A stretch of 64,000 nt of DNA from a virus: positions 1 to 64,000 of the IMG/VR virus record IMGVR_UViG_3300025872_003406. One strand, given 5' to 3'. The position numbers and the translations under genes were made by a program. Positions 14,531 through 21,880 of this stretch are shown here, in pieces. Position 1 is the stretch's first letter; each line of letters starts with the position of its first letter. The notes below the pieces were generated by a model. The model was not told where the DNA came from. It searched no databases and worked only from the letters and a program-made list of their open reading frames with translations.

Positions 14531-16572
14531 AGAAACATACTTTGAAGACTCTCCTGGTCGGATTCTCCGTACTGGCAATCGCGGTTGTCCTGCGTATCTG
14601 GGATCCGTATCCCATCGAGGTACTGAGACTCAAGGGTCTGGACTATTACCAGAGAGTCCAGGAGAAGAAGCCGTCGGATAACATTGCCGTCATCGAGATC
14701 GATGAGGATTCGCTGGAGGCCAATGGCCAATGGCCCTGGAAGCGTGATGTTCTGGCAGCCGGGATCAACCGGGCATTCGAGGCCGGTGCTTCGGCCGTGG
14801 TTCTTCCGATCATCTTTGCAGAACCTGACCGTCTGGGAGGAGACTCGGCTTTCGTTGATCAGCTTGGCAAAGCTCCGGTCATCATCGCACAGTCTGCTGC
14901 CCAGAAGGGTAAAGGAGAACCGGTACCGCGTGGATTGGCTACTATCGGTGGTGGAGCCGAGGATTGGCTATTCGATTATCCAGCGGCAATAGGACCTATC
15001 AGTGACGTTGGTAAATCGGCTGCTGGGGTCGGAATGTTGCTGACCGCACCGGAGCTTGATGGAGTCGTTCGCCGGTTGCCTCTGATCGTGCAGGTCAAGG
15101 GAGAGAAGTATCCGACCCTGCCGCTCGAGGTGCTTCGTGTCTTCGGCGGAGAGGCAAGTAACCAGGCCAAAGTCACCGAGGCCGGAATCAAGATGATCCG
15201 CGTCGCCGGCATTCCTCCGATCAGTACAGATGCGAATGCACGCGTCTGGCTCAATTTCAAGTACACCTTCCCATCAGTTTCGTATGCATCCAAGGACTGG
15301 AGTGCAGTGAAGGGCAAGATCGTGGTGATCGCTCCGACCGCTGAAGGTCTGGCGAACACCGTGGCAACTCCTCTTGGGACTAGCTACGGATACGAGGTGA
15401 ACATCCAGGCTCTCCAGATGCTCATCGATTCGGCCCGACTGGATCGCCCGGCAGAGTTCGATCTGTACGAACTGGGAGCCGGATTCCTGATCTCTGCAAT
15501 CGCCGTCATCACGATCTGCTATCTCGGTTATTCCTTGGCCGGTCTGATCTTTGCAGTGCTGATGGTGGCTCCGATCTGGACAGGCTTTCACCTGTTCTCG
15601 AACTATGGATTTCTGGCAGACTTCACCTGGGCCTGCGGTGCTCTGGTTGTGGCCTGGGGATCCGCTCTCTTCATGAGATTCGTCATGGAGTTCAAGCTGA
15701 AGCAGCAGATCAAGAAGCAGTTCGAAACATACCTTTCACCAGACCAGGTCGCTCAGCTCCAGAAGAACCCGGATGCCCTGAAATTGGGTGGCGAGGAACG
15801 CGAGCTGTCCATCATGTTCACCGATGTTCGTGGGTTCACTGCCATCTCGGAGCACTACGGAAAGAACGTGCAGGGACTGACTCAGATCATGAACCGTTAC
15901 ATGACGGCCATGACTCGGTCGATCATCGAGAAGAAGGGAACCCTGGACAAGTACATCGGTGATGCTCAGATGGCCTTCTGGAACGCACCTCTGGATGATA
16001 GCTCTCATGCCATCCATGCGGTCGAGACCGGACTGGAGATGATGGGCAGTCTGAAAGCTTTCAACGAGGAGATCGCCAAGGAAGGTGTTCCGGCCTTCGG
16101 AATGGGTCTCGGCATCAACACCGGAGTCGTGGTGGTCGGCAACATGGGATCCGAGCAACGGTTCGATTACACCTGCCTCGGTGACCACGTCAATCTGGCC
16201 TCTCGCCTCGAGGGTCAGTCAAAGCCGTACGGCGTCAAGATCGTCCTCGGGCCTCTCACACGTGAACGCGTGAAGGACGTGTTCCCGACCCTCGAGCTTG
16301 ACTGCATCGCGGTGAAGGGAAAGAAGGAAGGAGTCAAGATCTACACGGTCTTCGACAAGGGCACCAAGATCTACTCGGAATCCCACGACCAATTCCTGCA
16401 GCTCTACCGCGGCCAGAAATGGAAGGAGGCGATCAAGCTCGCCAAGGATCTATCCTCCCATATGGACTTCATGTCCGGCTACTACGAGATGATGATCGAG
16501 CGCATCGAGTACCTCAAGGACAACGATCCTGGCGCGAATTGGGACGGAGTTTACAGAGCAACTTCGAAGTGA
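14527..16572 (+). CDS. CHASE2-domain class III adenylate/guanylate cyclase
   Basis: The 681-residue membrane protein has an N-terminal membrane helix (about 8-25), a periplasmic CHASE2 sensor (about 30-310, with DNIAVIEIDEDSLEANGQWPW), three further membrane helices (about 312-385) and a class III cyclase domain from about 425. Metal-binding Asp433 (MFTDVRGF) and Asp479 (KYIGDA), Lys475, and Asn556/Arg560 of NLASRLEG are all present, so the enzyme should be active; Lys475 favours ATP as substrate. It would make cAMP in response to a periplasmic signal, perhaps through the FecR protein. It is the last gene of the curli operon. Confidence 0.9.
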   Translation: MKKHTLKTLLVGFSVLAIAVVLRIWDPYPIEVLRLKGLDYYQRVQEKKPSDNIAVIEIDEDSLEANGQWPWKRDVLAAGINRAFEAGASAVVLPIIFAEPDRLGGDSAFVDQLGKAPVIIAQSAAQKGKGEPVPRGLATIGGGAEDWLFDYPAAIGPISDVGKSAAGVGMLLTAPELDGVVRRLPLIVQVKGEKYPTLPLEVLRVFGGEASNQAKVTEAGIKMIRVAGIPPISTDANARVWLNFKYTFPSVSYASKDWSAVKGKIVVIAPTAEGLANTVATPLGTSYGYEVNIQALQMLIDSARLDRPAEFDLYELGAGFLISAIAVITICYLGYSLAGLIFAVLMVAPIWTGFHLFSNYGFLADFTWACGALVVAWGSALFMRFVMEFKLKQQIKKQFETYLSPDQVAQLQKNPDALKLGGEERELSIMFTDVRGFTAISEHYGKNVQGLTQIMNRYMTAMTRSIIEKKGTLDKYIGDAQMAFWNAPLDDSSHAIHAVETGLEMMGSLKAFNEEIAKEGVPAFGMGLGINTGVVVVGNMGSEQRFDYTCLGDHVNLASRLEGQSKPYGVKIVLGPLTRERVKDVFPTLELDCIAVKGKKEGVKIYTVFDKGTKIYSESHDQFLQLYRGQKWKEAIKLAKDLSSHMDFMSGYYEMMIERIEYLKDNDPGANWDGVYRATSK

Positions 16573-16583
16573 CGTTAGGTACC

Positions 16584-16635
16584 AACAACTTAGGTAATTC
16601 TTAGTTGTTTACGTGTGCGAGGTATTTGGTAGGAT
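16584..16635 (+). promoter_or_regulatory. Promoter with full palindromic operator box
   Basis: The box 16584-16609 has AACAACT and AGTTGTT as inverted arms around tAGGTAATTCTt. GTTTAC (16607-16612), 17 bases and TAGGAT (16630-16635) follow, with the ATG six bases later at 16642. The box overlaps the -35 element, so a bound protein would block or recruit polymerase. Confidence 0.78.
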
Positions 16636-16641
16636 ATCCTC

Positions 16642-16899
16642 ATGATGAAAAATCTAAAGATCAACGACGTCTTCGAGATTGCTGGACGCGAGTCCCTTTA
16701 TGTGGTAACTGGAGTTGCCATGACCGGTGGTGGTACCGGCCACGGTCACTATGACGTCTACCCCGATCGCCGTGAGATCACTGCGGCCAAGATTCTGGTC
16801 GATGGAATCGGTCGTCCGATTCGCTTCTACGAAGGTACCAAGAAGGTGACCAAGGTCGGTCGTGCCAAAATCGCCGTCACTGAAATCACCCTTTCGTAA
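16642..16899 (+). CDS. Hypothetical protein, 85 residues
   Basis: A small, probably all-beta basic protein with a Gly-rich turn (TGGGTGHGHYD). It starts ATGATG at the predicted transcription start. It is a single-gene unit: a new promoter of the same family follows directly. No family is recognised. Confidence 0.6.
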   Translation: MMKNLKINDVFEIAGRESLYVVTGVAMTGGGTGHGHYDVYPDRREITAAKILVDGIGRPIRFYEGTKKVTKVGRAKIAVTEITLS

Positions 16900-16901
16900 T
16901 C

Positions 16902-16953
16902 AACAACTTAGGTAATTCTTAGAGCTGTACATTTCACTCGAATTTGGTAGGAT
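16902..16953 (+). promoter_or_regulatory. Promoter with operator-like box
   Basis: AACAACTTAGGTAATTCTTAG upstream, then CTGTAC (16925-16930), 17 bases, TAGGAT (16948-16953) and six bases to the ATG at 16960. The right arm of the palindrome is altered (AGAGCTGT). Confidence 0.75.
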
Positions 16954-16959
16954 ATTGGC

Positions 16960-17205
16960 ATGTTGAGCAACACTACCTTCAAGACGTACAAGTCTAGCGT
17001 TACCGATCTCGAACAGTTTGGCGTCCGTGACATCAATGCGTGGTACGCGCAGGAGTCGGAATACCGCACGACCGCTCAGGACATCGTGATGTCGATTGCC
17101 TCTGACATCCAGCATGTGCTCGGCGACTCCGAATTCGAGCAGAGTATCCGGTGGAGGCTCAACCGCATCAAGTGGATCACTCTCAACAAGTTGAGCAATC
17201 GCTGA
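16960..17205 (+). CDS. Hypothetical protein, 81 residues
   Basis: A soluble helical protein with no recognised family. Leaderless layout: the ATG lies at the expected transcription start. It is followed by a broken copy of the promoter box. Confidence 0.6.
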   Translation: MLSNTTFKTYKSSVTDLEQFGVRDINAWYAQESEYRTTAQDIVMSIASDIQHVLGDSEFEQSIRWRLNRIKWITLNKLSNR

Positions 17206-17207
17206 GC

Positions 17208-17223
17208 ATCAACAACTTAGGAA
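17208..17223 (+). promoter_or_regulatory. Truncated copy of the promoter box
   Basis: AACAACTTAGGAATC is present, but the -35 and -10 elements that always follow are missing and an ATG comes at 17229. It looks like a deletion within the repeated promoter module. Confidence 0.5.
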
Positions 17224-17228
17224 TCATC

Positions 17229-17501
17229 ATGAGAGAATCTACTACTCGTAAGCACGGCAAGAAGTACCTAGCTGTCACATCAGATGGTGCATTCGGGCCG
17301 ACGATCTACTACTTCAACTCGATCAAGGAGCTGTCGAAGTTTGATCGAGAAGACGTAAAGCGTAAGCGCTTGGCAATCTGGCGGGCCCACAATGGAGCGA
17401 TTTACCGAGTAGGTGCGGATGGTAGGTTACCCGCGGACGTCCTAAAGCGCGATGCCGAGCTCAATGTTCTAGTCGATTCTTCGGATCCTCGGCTAGCCTG
17501 A
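17229..17501 (+). CDS. Hypothetical basic protein, 90 residues
   Basis: The chosen ATG follows the truncated box; the in-frame start at 17151 lies inside the preceding gene. The product is basic in its first half and ends with LVDSSDPRLA. The segment LVDSSDPRL recurs near the start of the small gene at 21709 although the DNA differs. Without its own promoter it is probably read through from the one at 16948. Confidence 0.55.
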   Translation: MRESTTRKHGKKYLAVTSDGAFGPTIYYFNSIKELSKFDREDVKRKRLAIWRAHNGAIYRVGADGRLPADVLKRDAELNVLVDSSDPRLA

Positions 17502-17506
17502 CCATC

Positions 17507-17568
17507 AACAACTTACGTAATTCTTAGAGTTATTTAGAGTTGTACATTTACTGAGAACTTGCTAGGAT
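17507..17568 (+). promoter_or_regulatory. Promoter with operator-like box
   Basis: AACAACTTACGTAATTCTTAG, an extra insert with a second TTAGAG, then TTGTAC (17540-17545), 17 bases, TAGGAT (17563-17568) and six bases to the ATG at 17575. The box is about ten bases further from the -35 than elsewhere. Confidence 0.72.
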
Positions 17569-17574
17569 ATCCCC

Positions 17575-17856
17575 ATGATGAAAGCTATCACCCACAAAGG
17601 TACCTACTCCCCGATCGTCCGCAACAACGGCTGCGAAGTGACCCTCCTCCTGAAGAAGGGCAAGACCACGTTCGAGCAGGTCGTGTCCTACTCCGAGTTC
17701 TCCAAGCGCCAGCAGAAGATGCTGGCCCGCAACAAGACCGTCACGGAGTACCGGACGACCAAGAGCTACATGAACCCCACCGGCCCTGACATCCTGGTGG
17801 CCGTCGATGCTCCGCTCTCCTGCGATCCCTCCTCCGAGACCTACTGGTCGATGTGA
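17575..17856 (+). CDS. Hypothetical protein, 93 residues
   Basis: A basic N-terminal half and a Pro/Asp-rich C terminus; no recognised domain. Starts ATGATG at the predicted transcription start. Codons prefer C and G in third position. Confidence 0.6.
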   Translation: MMKAITHKGTYSPIVRNNGCEVTLLLKKGKTTFEQVVSYSEFSKRQQKMLARNKTVTEYRTTKSYMNPTGPDILVAVDAPLSCDPSSETYWSM

Positions 17857-17881
17857 TTCGCAACCTAAGCTCTTCTTTATC

Positions 17882-17980
17882 ATGGACTACCAAAACATAC
17901 CTGAGAACCTGTCGGATGTCATCCGTGACGCGATGCTGGAGGAAGATTTCAGCCTCGTTGAGGATCAACAACTTACGTAA
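17882..17980 (+). CDS. Possible 32-residue acidic peptide
   Basis: A short open frame starting MDYQNIPENLSDVIRD, strongly acidic, ends inside the next promoter box, whose sequence it uses for its last four codons. It lies 25 bases after the preceding stop on the same strand. Coding status is uncertain, because the end is fixed by the promoter repeat. Confidence 0.35.
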   Translation: MDYQNIPENLSDVIRDAMLEEDFSLVEDQQLT

Positions 17981-18018
17981 TTCTTAGTTGTTTACGCTGG
18001 CTCGGTTTTTGCTAGAAT
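17967..18018 (+). promoter_or_regulatory. Promoter with full palindromic operator box
   Basis: AACAACT...AGTTGTT inverted arms at 17967-17992 overlap GTTTAC (17990-17995). After 17 bases comes TAGAAT (18013-18018), and after six bases the ATG at 18025. Drives the lytic transglycosylase gene. Confidence 0.78.
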
Positions 18019-18024
18019 AATAGC

Positions 18025-18456
18025 ATGAAAGTCAAGCTCACCCTCGCCCTCCTCGCCACCGCGATCTCGGCCACCGCCGACACCCCGCGCCTGATCGAGG
18101 CTCTGGTCCGAGTCGAGTCCAACGGTAAGGCCAACGCGGTCGGTGACTCCGGCAAGGCCTTCGGCATCCTGCAGATCCATGAGATCACTGTGAAGGAAGC
18201 CAACCGTTTGGCCCAGACGCGCTTCACCCATGCGGACATGATGAATCCTACCAAGTCCCGTGAGGTCGCCACGATCGTCCTGAACCACTACGCCAAGCAC
18301 ATCCAGAAGACCACCGGACGCGAGGCGTCCGAGCAGGAACTGGCCTACATCTGGAACGGTGGAGCGTCATCCTGGAAGCGCGTGGCGGCTCCTCAGAATG
18401 ACACCAAACAGAAGAACCTTGAGCGTTACTGGAGCAAGGTTTCCCGAGTTCTCTGA
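18025..18456 (+). CDS. Exported lytic transglycosylase (SLT-like)
   Basis: The 143-residue protein has a signal peptide (cleavage near residue 18) and a lysozyme-like fold: catalytic Glu31 in VRVESNGKANAVG, GILQI at 47-51, and WNGG at 110-113. Such enzymes cleave the glycan chain of peptidoglycan in the periplasm. Unusually for a lysis enzyme it sits behind an early-type, operator-bearing promoter rather than a late one. It could therefore serve cell-wall remodelling or complex insertion, or replace the missing gp5 lysozyme activity in part, rather than lysis itself. Confidence 0.8.
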   Translation: MKVKLTLALLATAISATADTPRLIEALVRVESNGKANAVGDSGKAFGILQIHEITVKEANRLAQTRFTHADMMNPTKSREVATIVLNHYAKHIQKTTGREASEQELAYIWNGGASSWKRVAAPQNDTKQKNLERYWSKVSRVL

Positions 18457-18464
18457 TACCTACC

Positions 18465-18701
18465 ATGAATGACACACCCCTAACAGAGGCCAGAGTCGTA
18501 TTCTTCGGCTACAATCCTGACGAAGGGGACGAGTTCGTTCAGGCAGACTTTGCTCGAGATCTGGAGCGCCAGAACACCGCGCTGCTGAACGCTATCAAAG
18601 ACATCGCCTTGCTTACAGCAAACGGTGACGCGGAAAGAGCCAGCTGGGTTGCTCTTGGTATCCTCAATGACCCACGCGCCGCCATCGACGCAGCACGATA
18701 A
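18465..18701 (+). CDS. Hypothetical protein, 78 residues
   Basis: The C-terminal half (FARDLERQNTALLNAIKDIA) is helical and typical of small phage proteins of unknown role. It begins eight bases after the transglycosylase stop and lies just before the AT-rich block. Confidence 0.55.
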   Translation: MNDTPLTEARVVFFGYNPDEGDEFVQADFARDLERQNTALLNAIKDIALLTANGDAERASWVALGILNDPRAAIDAAR

Positions 18702-18713
18702 ACGAGTCGGGCC

Positions 18714-18742
18714 TGTTTAAGTTCGACTAAAACGCATAGGAT
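18714..18742 (+). promoter_or_regulatory. Candidate promoter of the AT-rich block
   Basis: TGTTTA, 17 bases, TAGGAT. Unlike the other members there is no ATG six bases later; the first clear gene starts at 18833 behind a GGAG site, so this transcript would have a leader of about 85 bases. Confidence 0.45.
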
Positions 18743-18832
18743 TTTCTGGCATTAGTAGAAAAACTGCGGTATTACAAAAGATCAACCATGACGGAACAGA
18801 GATAAAATATATTGTTAGTGGAGATTGATACT

Positions 18833-19156
18833 ATGAACCAAACCAAACAAAGAACCGCTATTGCTGAACATCTTGGCTATATTGATGTGCGTGATTATGT
18901 TGAAGATATGGATAATGACTATCTTTCTTTGATGGGAAGAAAGTATAAGAAGGGTCCGCTAATCCGCATTCCAGATTATCTAAATGATTTAAATGCTATG
19001 CACGAAGCGGAAGAGCATCTATCTACAGAAGAGATTAAGACATATATGGGGCATCTTCTTGATATTATGGGAATATCTGTGTGGTGCATTACTCATGTTA
19101 GTGCCGAACAGAGAGCAGAAGCATTTCTAAAAACTATCGGTAAGTGGAAAGAATAA
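18833..19156 (+). CDS. Phage ABA-sandwich-type protein, copy 1
   Basis: The 107-residue protein has the features of the phage ABA sandwich family: an N-terminal IAEHLGY, a central IPDYLNDLNAMHEAE and a C-terminal RAEAFLKTIGKW. Function is unknown. A GGAG sequence nine bases upstream acts as a ribosome site, in contrast to the SD-less genes outside this block. It is a paralogue of the next gene. Confidence 0.7.
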   Translation: MNQTKQRTAIAEHLGYIDVRDYVEDMDNDYLSLMGRKYKKGPLIRIPDYLNDLNAMHEAEEHLSTEEIKTYMGHLLDIMGISVWCITHVSAEQRAEAFLKTIGKWKE

Positions 19157-19160
19157 TACT

Positions 19161-19487
19161 ATGGACAAGAATAAACAAATCATTGCTATTGCCGAATATT
19201 GCGGATGGCAACAAGTGATGGAACTTCACGGTTACATTAAGGGCATTCGACCCCCCACCCGAGGATGGATAACTGTGCCAGATTATCTAAATGATTTAAA
19301 TGCTATGCATAATGCGGAAAAGCATTTGCTGAACAGAGAGGGTGATGATTGGGGAATATATTGTGATAATCTAATGGACATTATTGTGTCGGCGGCAGGG
19401 TATAGTGCTGCTGATCTATATTGCCACGCATCCGCAGCAACCAGAGCAGAAGCATTTCTAAAGACCATTGGAAAGTGGGAAGAATGA
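19161..19487 (+). CDS. Phage ABA-sandwich-type protein, copy 2
   Basis: The 108-residue product repeats the pattern of the preceding gene (IAEYCGW, VPDYLNDLNAMHNAE, RAEAFLKTIGKW), with an altered middle. The two genes lie four bases apart, a tandem duplication that has since diverged. A GGAAAG run lies upstream of the start. Confidence 0.7.
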   Translation: MDKNKQIIAIAEYCGWQQVMELHGYIKGIRPPTRGWITVPDYLNDLNAMHNAEKHLLNREGDDWGIYCDNLMDIIVSAAGYSAADLYCHASAATRAEAFLKTIGKWEE

Positions 19488-19490
19488 GAT

Positions 19491-19535
19491 ATGGACAAAA
19501 TCAAACAGATTACTCATTATGAAATCAGACCTTGA
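19491..19535 (+). pseudogene. N-terminal remnant of a third ABA-sandwich copy
   Basis: ATGGACAAAATCAAACAGAT encodes MDKIKQIT, like the starts MDKNKQII and MNQTKQRT of the two complete copies, and then stops after 14 residues. The next gene starts inside it at 19519. It looks like the end of a series of tandem duplications cut by deletion. Confidence 0.5.
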
Positions 19536-19848
19536 TGTTCTTGGTTTATCAGACAAAGAAAAAATTGCTTTTCTTGAGCATCGCCACGAAATGATTATCA
19601 AATGGATTGAGCGTGAAAAACAAAGAGCGATTGATGCCAGAAAGCCACTACCAAGCCCGATGGATTTCCAAATGTCAACACCCGAAGAACAAGAAAAGGA
19701 AACTCGTGCAATCATGGAAAGTAATTGGCACCACGATGCTGTTAAAGGTGCATATTCATATCTGTTGACAGCAATCGAAGTTGGCGATGAACGAATGATT
19801 GCGAAACTTTACAAAGAAAAGTTTCCGAATAACGAATACTCGATTTGA
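19519..19848 (+). CDS. Hypothetical protein, 109 residues
   Basis: A charged, helical protein (MKSDLDVLGLSDKEKIAFLE at the start) of no recognised family. The in-frame start at 19468 lies in the preceding gene and was rejected. AT-rich codon use fits the surrounding block. Confidence 0.6.
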   Translation: MKSDLDVLGLSDKEKIAFLEHRHEMIIKWIEREKQRAIDARKPLPSPMDFQMSTPEEQEKETRAIMESNWHHDAVKGAYSYLLTAIEVGDERMIAKLYKEKFPNNEYSI

Positions 19849-19851
19849 TTT

Positions 19852-20001
19852 ATGCCAAAATACATTGTAGAGTTGTATCTTGACGGTTATGACTCCGAAA
19901 AAGAAATGGAAGCAGCTTGTGATGAGTTTATCTATGAGCAGCTAAACATGACTGCCAGTTCTGTTAAAGTTACAAAGATTCCAGATGAGCAAGCATCGTA
20001 A
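19852..20001 (+). CDS. Conserved small phage protein, 49 residues
   Basis: The product contains YIVELYLDGYDSE, CDEFIYEQLNMTASSVKV and a short tail, the pattern of a small protein widespread in phages of enteric and aquatic bacteria and of unknown role. It is too short for most gene finders. It overlaps the next gene by 17 bases. Confidence 0.72.
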   Translation: MPKYIVELYLDGYDSEKEMEAACDEFIYEQLNMTASSVKVTKIPDEQAS

Positions 20002-20218
20002 ACTATATAAAATCGAATATCTATTTGAGCATCCAAACTTTCCCAATGGTAGTAAATGGATGGACTTTACCATGTTCACCTGTATGCAAAAATCATTTGC
20101 TGAAGGAGCTTTTGCTATGTTAAAAGCTCATTATGGCGGTGAGAAGAAATATCGCTTAGTAGATAGTGAAGGTACTATTGTTGATCAATGGAACACTGGT
20201 AAAATAGTAGTTAATTAA
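19985..20218 (+). CDS. Hypothetical protein, 77 residues
   Basis: A basic protein rich in Phe, Tyr and Lys (LYKIEYLFEHPNFPNGSKW), probably a small alpha/beta fold. No family recognised. Part of the AT-rich operon. Confidence 0.6.
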   Translation: MSKHRKLYKIEYLFEHPNFPNGSKWMDFTMFTCMQKSFAEGAFAMLKAHYGGEKKYRLVDSEGTIVDQWNTGKIVVN

Positions 20219-20224
20219 CTCAAA

Positions 20225-20947
20225 ATGAACAAATTCCTAAAACTAATTGGCTATCAGCACAACTATGGTGGTAGAGAACCCTCATATAAGTTCAAGTGGG
20301 GCGAAATTGCTCTATGGTCAAAAGGCATTTCATTTAGATGGAGTGGGCCTCATTATTCTTATGAGCCGAAACTGATTGTCGCTTTATATTTCATTACTTT
20401 CTATATCAACACTCCATCGTTTGGAGTAGAAGCCGCGCAAATGTGTTCCGAAGATGAACGTAATTACGGCTTTTATCTTTTTCCTAATCTCAATAACTGG
20501 GAAACAACAGTTTTTGAGTTTCATAACAAATCAAAGCACATCAACATGCCCTGGACATATAAATGGAAACGCACTGAACTGCTTGATTGGGATATGAATA
20601 CAGTGTTGAAGGAAGAAGCGGGAGAAAGAGATTTTGATAAGTGGTATCGCGAAAGTCAGGCTTGGGTAGCAATCAACGCTAAGACTTACGACTATTTATA
20701 TGTTTTAGAGAATGGCGTTATACAATATCGCAAAGCTACTTGTCATATTGAACGTCGCACTTGGACTGTAAGATGGGCTCCTTGGATCAACAAAGTCAGC
20801 ACTACATTGGAAGTAAAGTTTGATGATGAAGTCGGTGAACGCAGTGGCTCTTGGAAAGGTGGAACGATTGGCTGCTCTTATGAAATGCTGCCAAATGAAA
20901 CCCCTGAACAAACTCTACGCAGAATGGAAAGGGAAAGAGAGTTTTGA
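20225..20947 (+). CDS. Hypothetical phage protein, 240 residues
   Basis: The largest gene of the AT-rich block. The product is rich in Trp and Tyr, with many beta-strand-like segments, and ends with a NETPEQTLRRMERERE helix. A similar Trp-rich unknown protein occurs in various phages, but no activity is assigned. Its codon use is strongly AT-ending. Confidence 0.6.
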   Translation: MNKFLKLIGYQHNYGGREPSYKFKWGEIALWSKGISFRWSGPHYSYEPKLIVALYFITFYINTPSFGVEAAQMCSEDERNYGFYLFPNLNNWETTVFEFHNKSKHINMPWTYKWKRTELLDWDMNTVLKEEAGERDFDKWYRESQAWVAINAKTYDYLYVLENGVIQYRKATCHIERRTWTVRWAPWINKVSTTLEVKFDDEVGERSGSWKGGTIGCSYEMLPNETPEQTLRRMEREREF

Positions 20948-21014
20948 TTAAAAACTTGACCTTTAACGGAACTGTACCATAATAATACAATTCATTCGTC
21001 TACAGAAACTATTC

Positions 21015-21389
21015 ATGAAATCAAAGTCCGTATTTCTATCAAATCTACACTATTTCTATGCTCAAACGGATGGATCATATGCCATTCCGAATAGTGCCGA
21101 AGGTGATTTACTAAAAACTGCCAAGAAAGAAATAGAAGAGTTGATGGAAGAAAAGCAGTGGCTACGAGAAACTTTATCCGATGAGGCCAAAAACTATTTT
21201 GATATGGCACAAATCAGATTGCCTGAACTATTGCGAGAAAACGAAAAACTGCGTGAGGCACTAAAAGAAATCAGCACCGAGGCTCATTGTATTGCCAAAG
21301 CAGGTCCATTGAATACACCAACATTACATGATGCTTGGGGTAAGTTTATGGCAATAGACGCTATGGCAACGAAAGCATTATCAAAATGA
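21015..21389 (+). CDS. Coiled-coil hypothetical protein, 124 residues
   Basis: The middle of the protein (about residues 33-95) is a Glu/Lys-rich coiled coil (EIEELMEEKQWLRETL, ENEKLREALKEIS), followed by a short helical end. A 67-base gap with no clear promoter precedes it. Its stop overlaps the next start by ATGA. Confidence 0.55.
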   Translation: MKSKSVFLSNLHYFYAQTDGSYAIPNSAEGDLLKTAKKEIEELMEEKQWLRETLSDEAKNYFDMAQIRLPELLRENEKLREALKEISTEAHCIAKAGPLNTPTLHDAWGKFMAIDAMATKALSK

Positions 21390-21712
21390 GCGATACACCA
21401 CATACTCAAAAAGTACAAGTAGATAATCTTGGCAAGCCTTGGCATTATGCTTATAAAGAGTTGTATAATCACGCCTGTGAACAAGAAAAGGAGATTAACC
21501 AGTTGAAGGCAGATTTCGTAAACATTACTGGGCGTTATATGAAAGAAAACGCTAAACTAAAAACACTATTAAATCAAATACGCAATGAACCAAAACTTTG
21601 GAAATCGGGTCGTGCTGGAAGACAAGACCAGTATGCTGGAATGCCGCCATTTGTTCCTATGATTGACGCTATTATGAAACAGCATCTTGACGAAGGAGGT
21701 ACACCGACATGA
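21386..21712 (+). CDS. Coiled-coil hypothetical protein, 108 residues
   Basis: Translationally coupled to the preceding gene and also partly coiled coil (EQEKEINQLKADFVN). The two may form a heteromer. It ends with the Shine-Dalgarno-like AAGGAGGT of the next gene inside its last codons. Confidence 0.55.
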   Translation: MSDTPHTQKVQVDNLGKPWHYAYKELYNHACEQEKEINQLKADFVNITGRYMKENAKLKTLLNQIRNEPKLWKSGRAGRQDQYAGMPPFVPMIDAIMKQHLDEGGTPT

Positions 21713-21879
21713 GTGTTGAAGGAAAAGAGATCCGTAGCCTTGAGCTCGTTGATTCGAGCGATCCGCGTCTCACGACTACGTGTAAAACCGCCAAGAAAAG
21801 CCACAAAAAACCACAAAGAGCGAAGACTACGAGGATGATCGTCCGAGTATGCTCAAGTGGGTTATGGAAAATCGCTTGA
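21709..21879 (+). CDS. Small basic protein, 56 residues
   Basis: The start is preceded by a perfect AAGGAGGT at eight bases, the best ribosome site of the window, and overlaps the preceding stop. The first half contains LVDSSDPRL, also seen at the end of the gene at 17229; the second half is Lys/Arg-rich. The base composition changes back toward that of the main genome here, so the gene may be a fusion across the block's right edge. Confidence 0.45.
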   Translation: MSVEGKEIRSLELVDSSDPRLTTTCKTAKKSHKKPQRAKTTRMIVRVCSSGLWKIA

Positions 21880-21880
21880 G

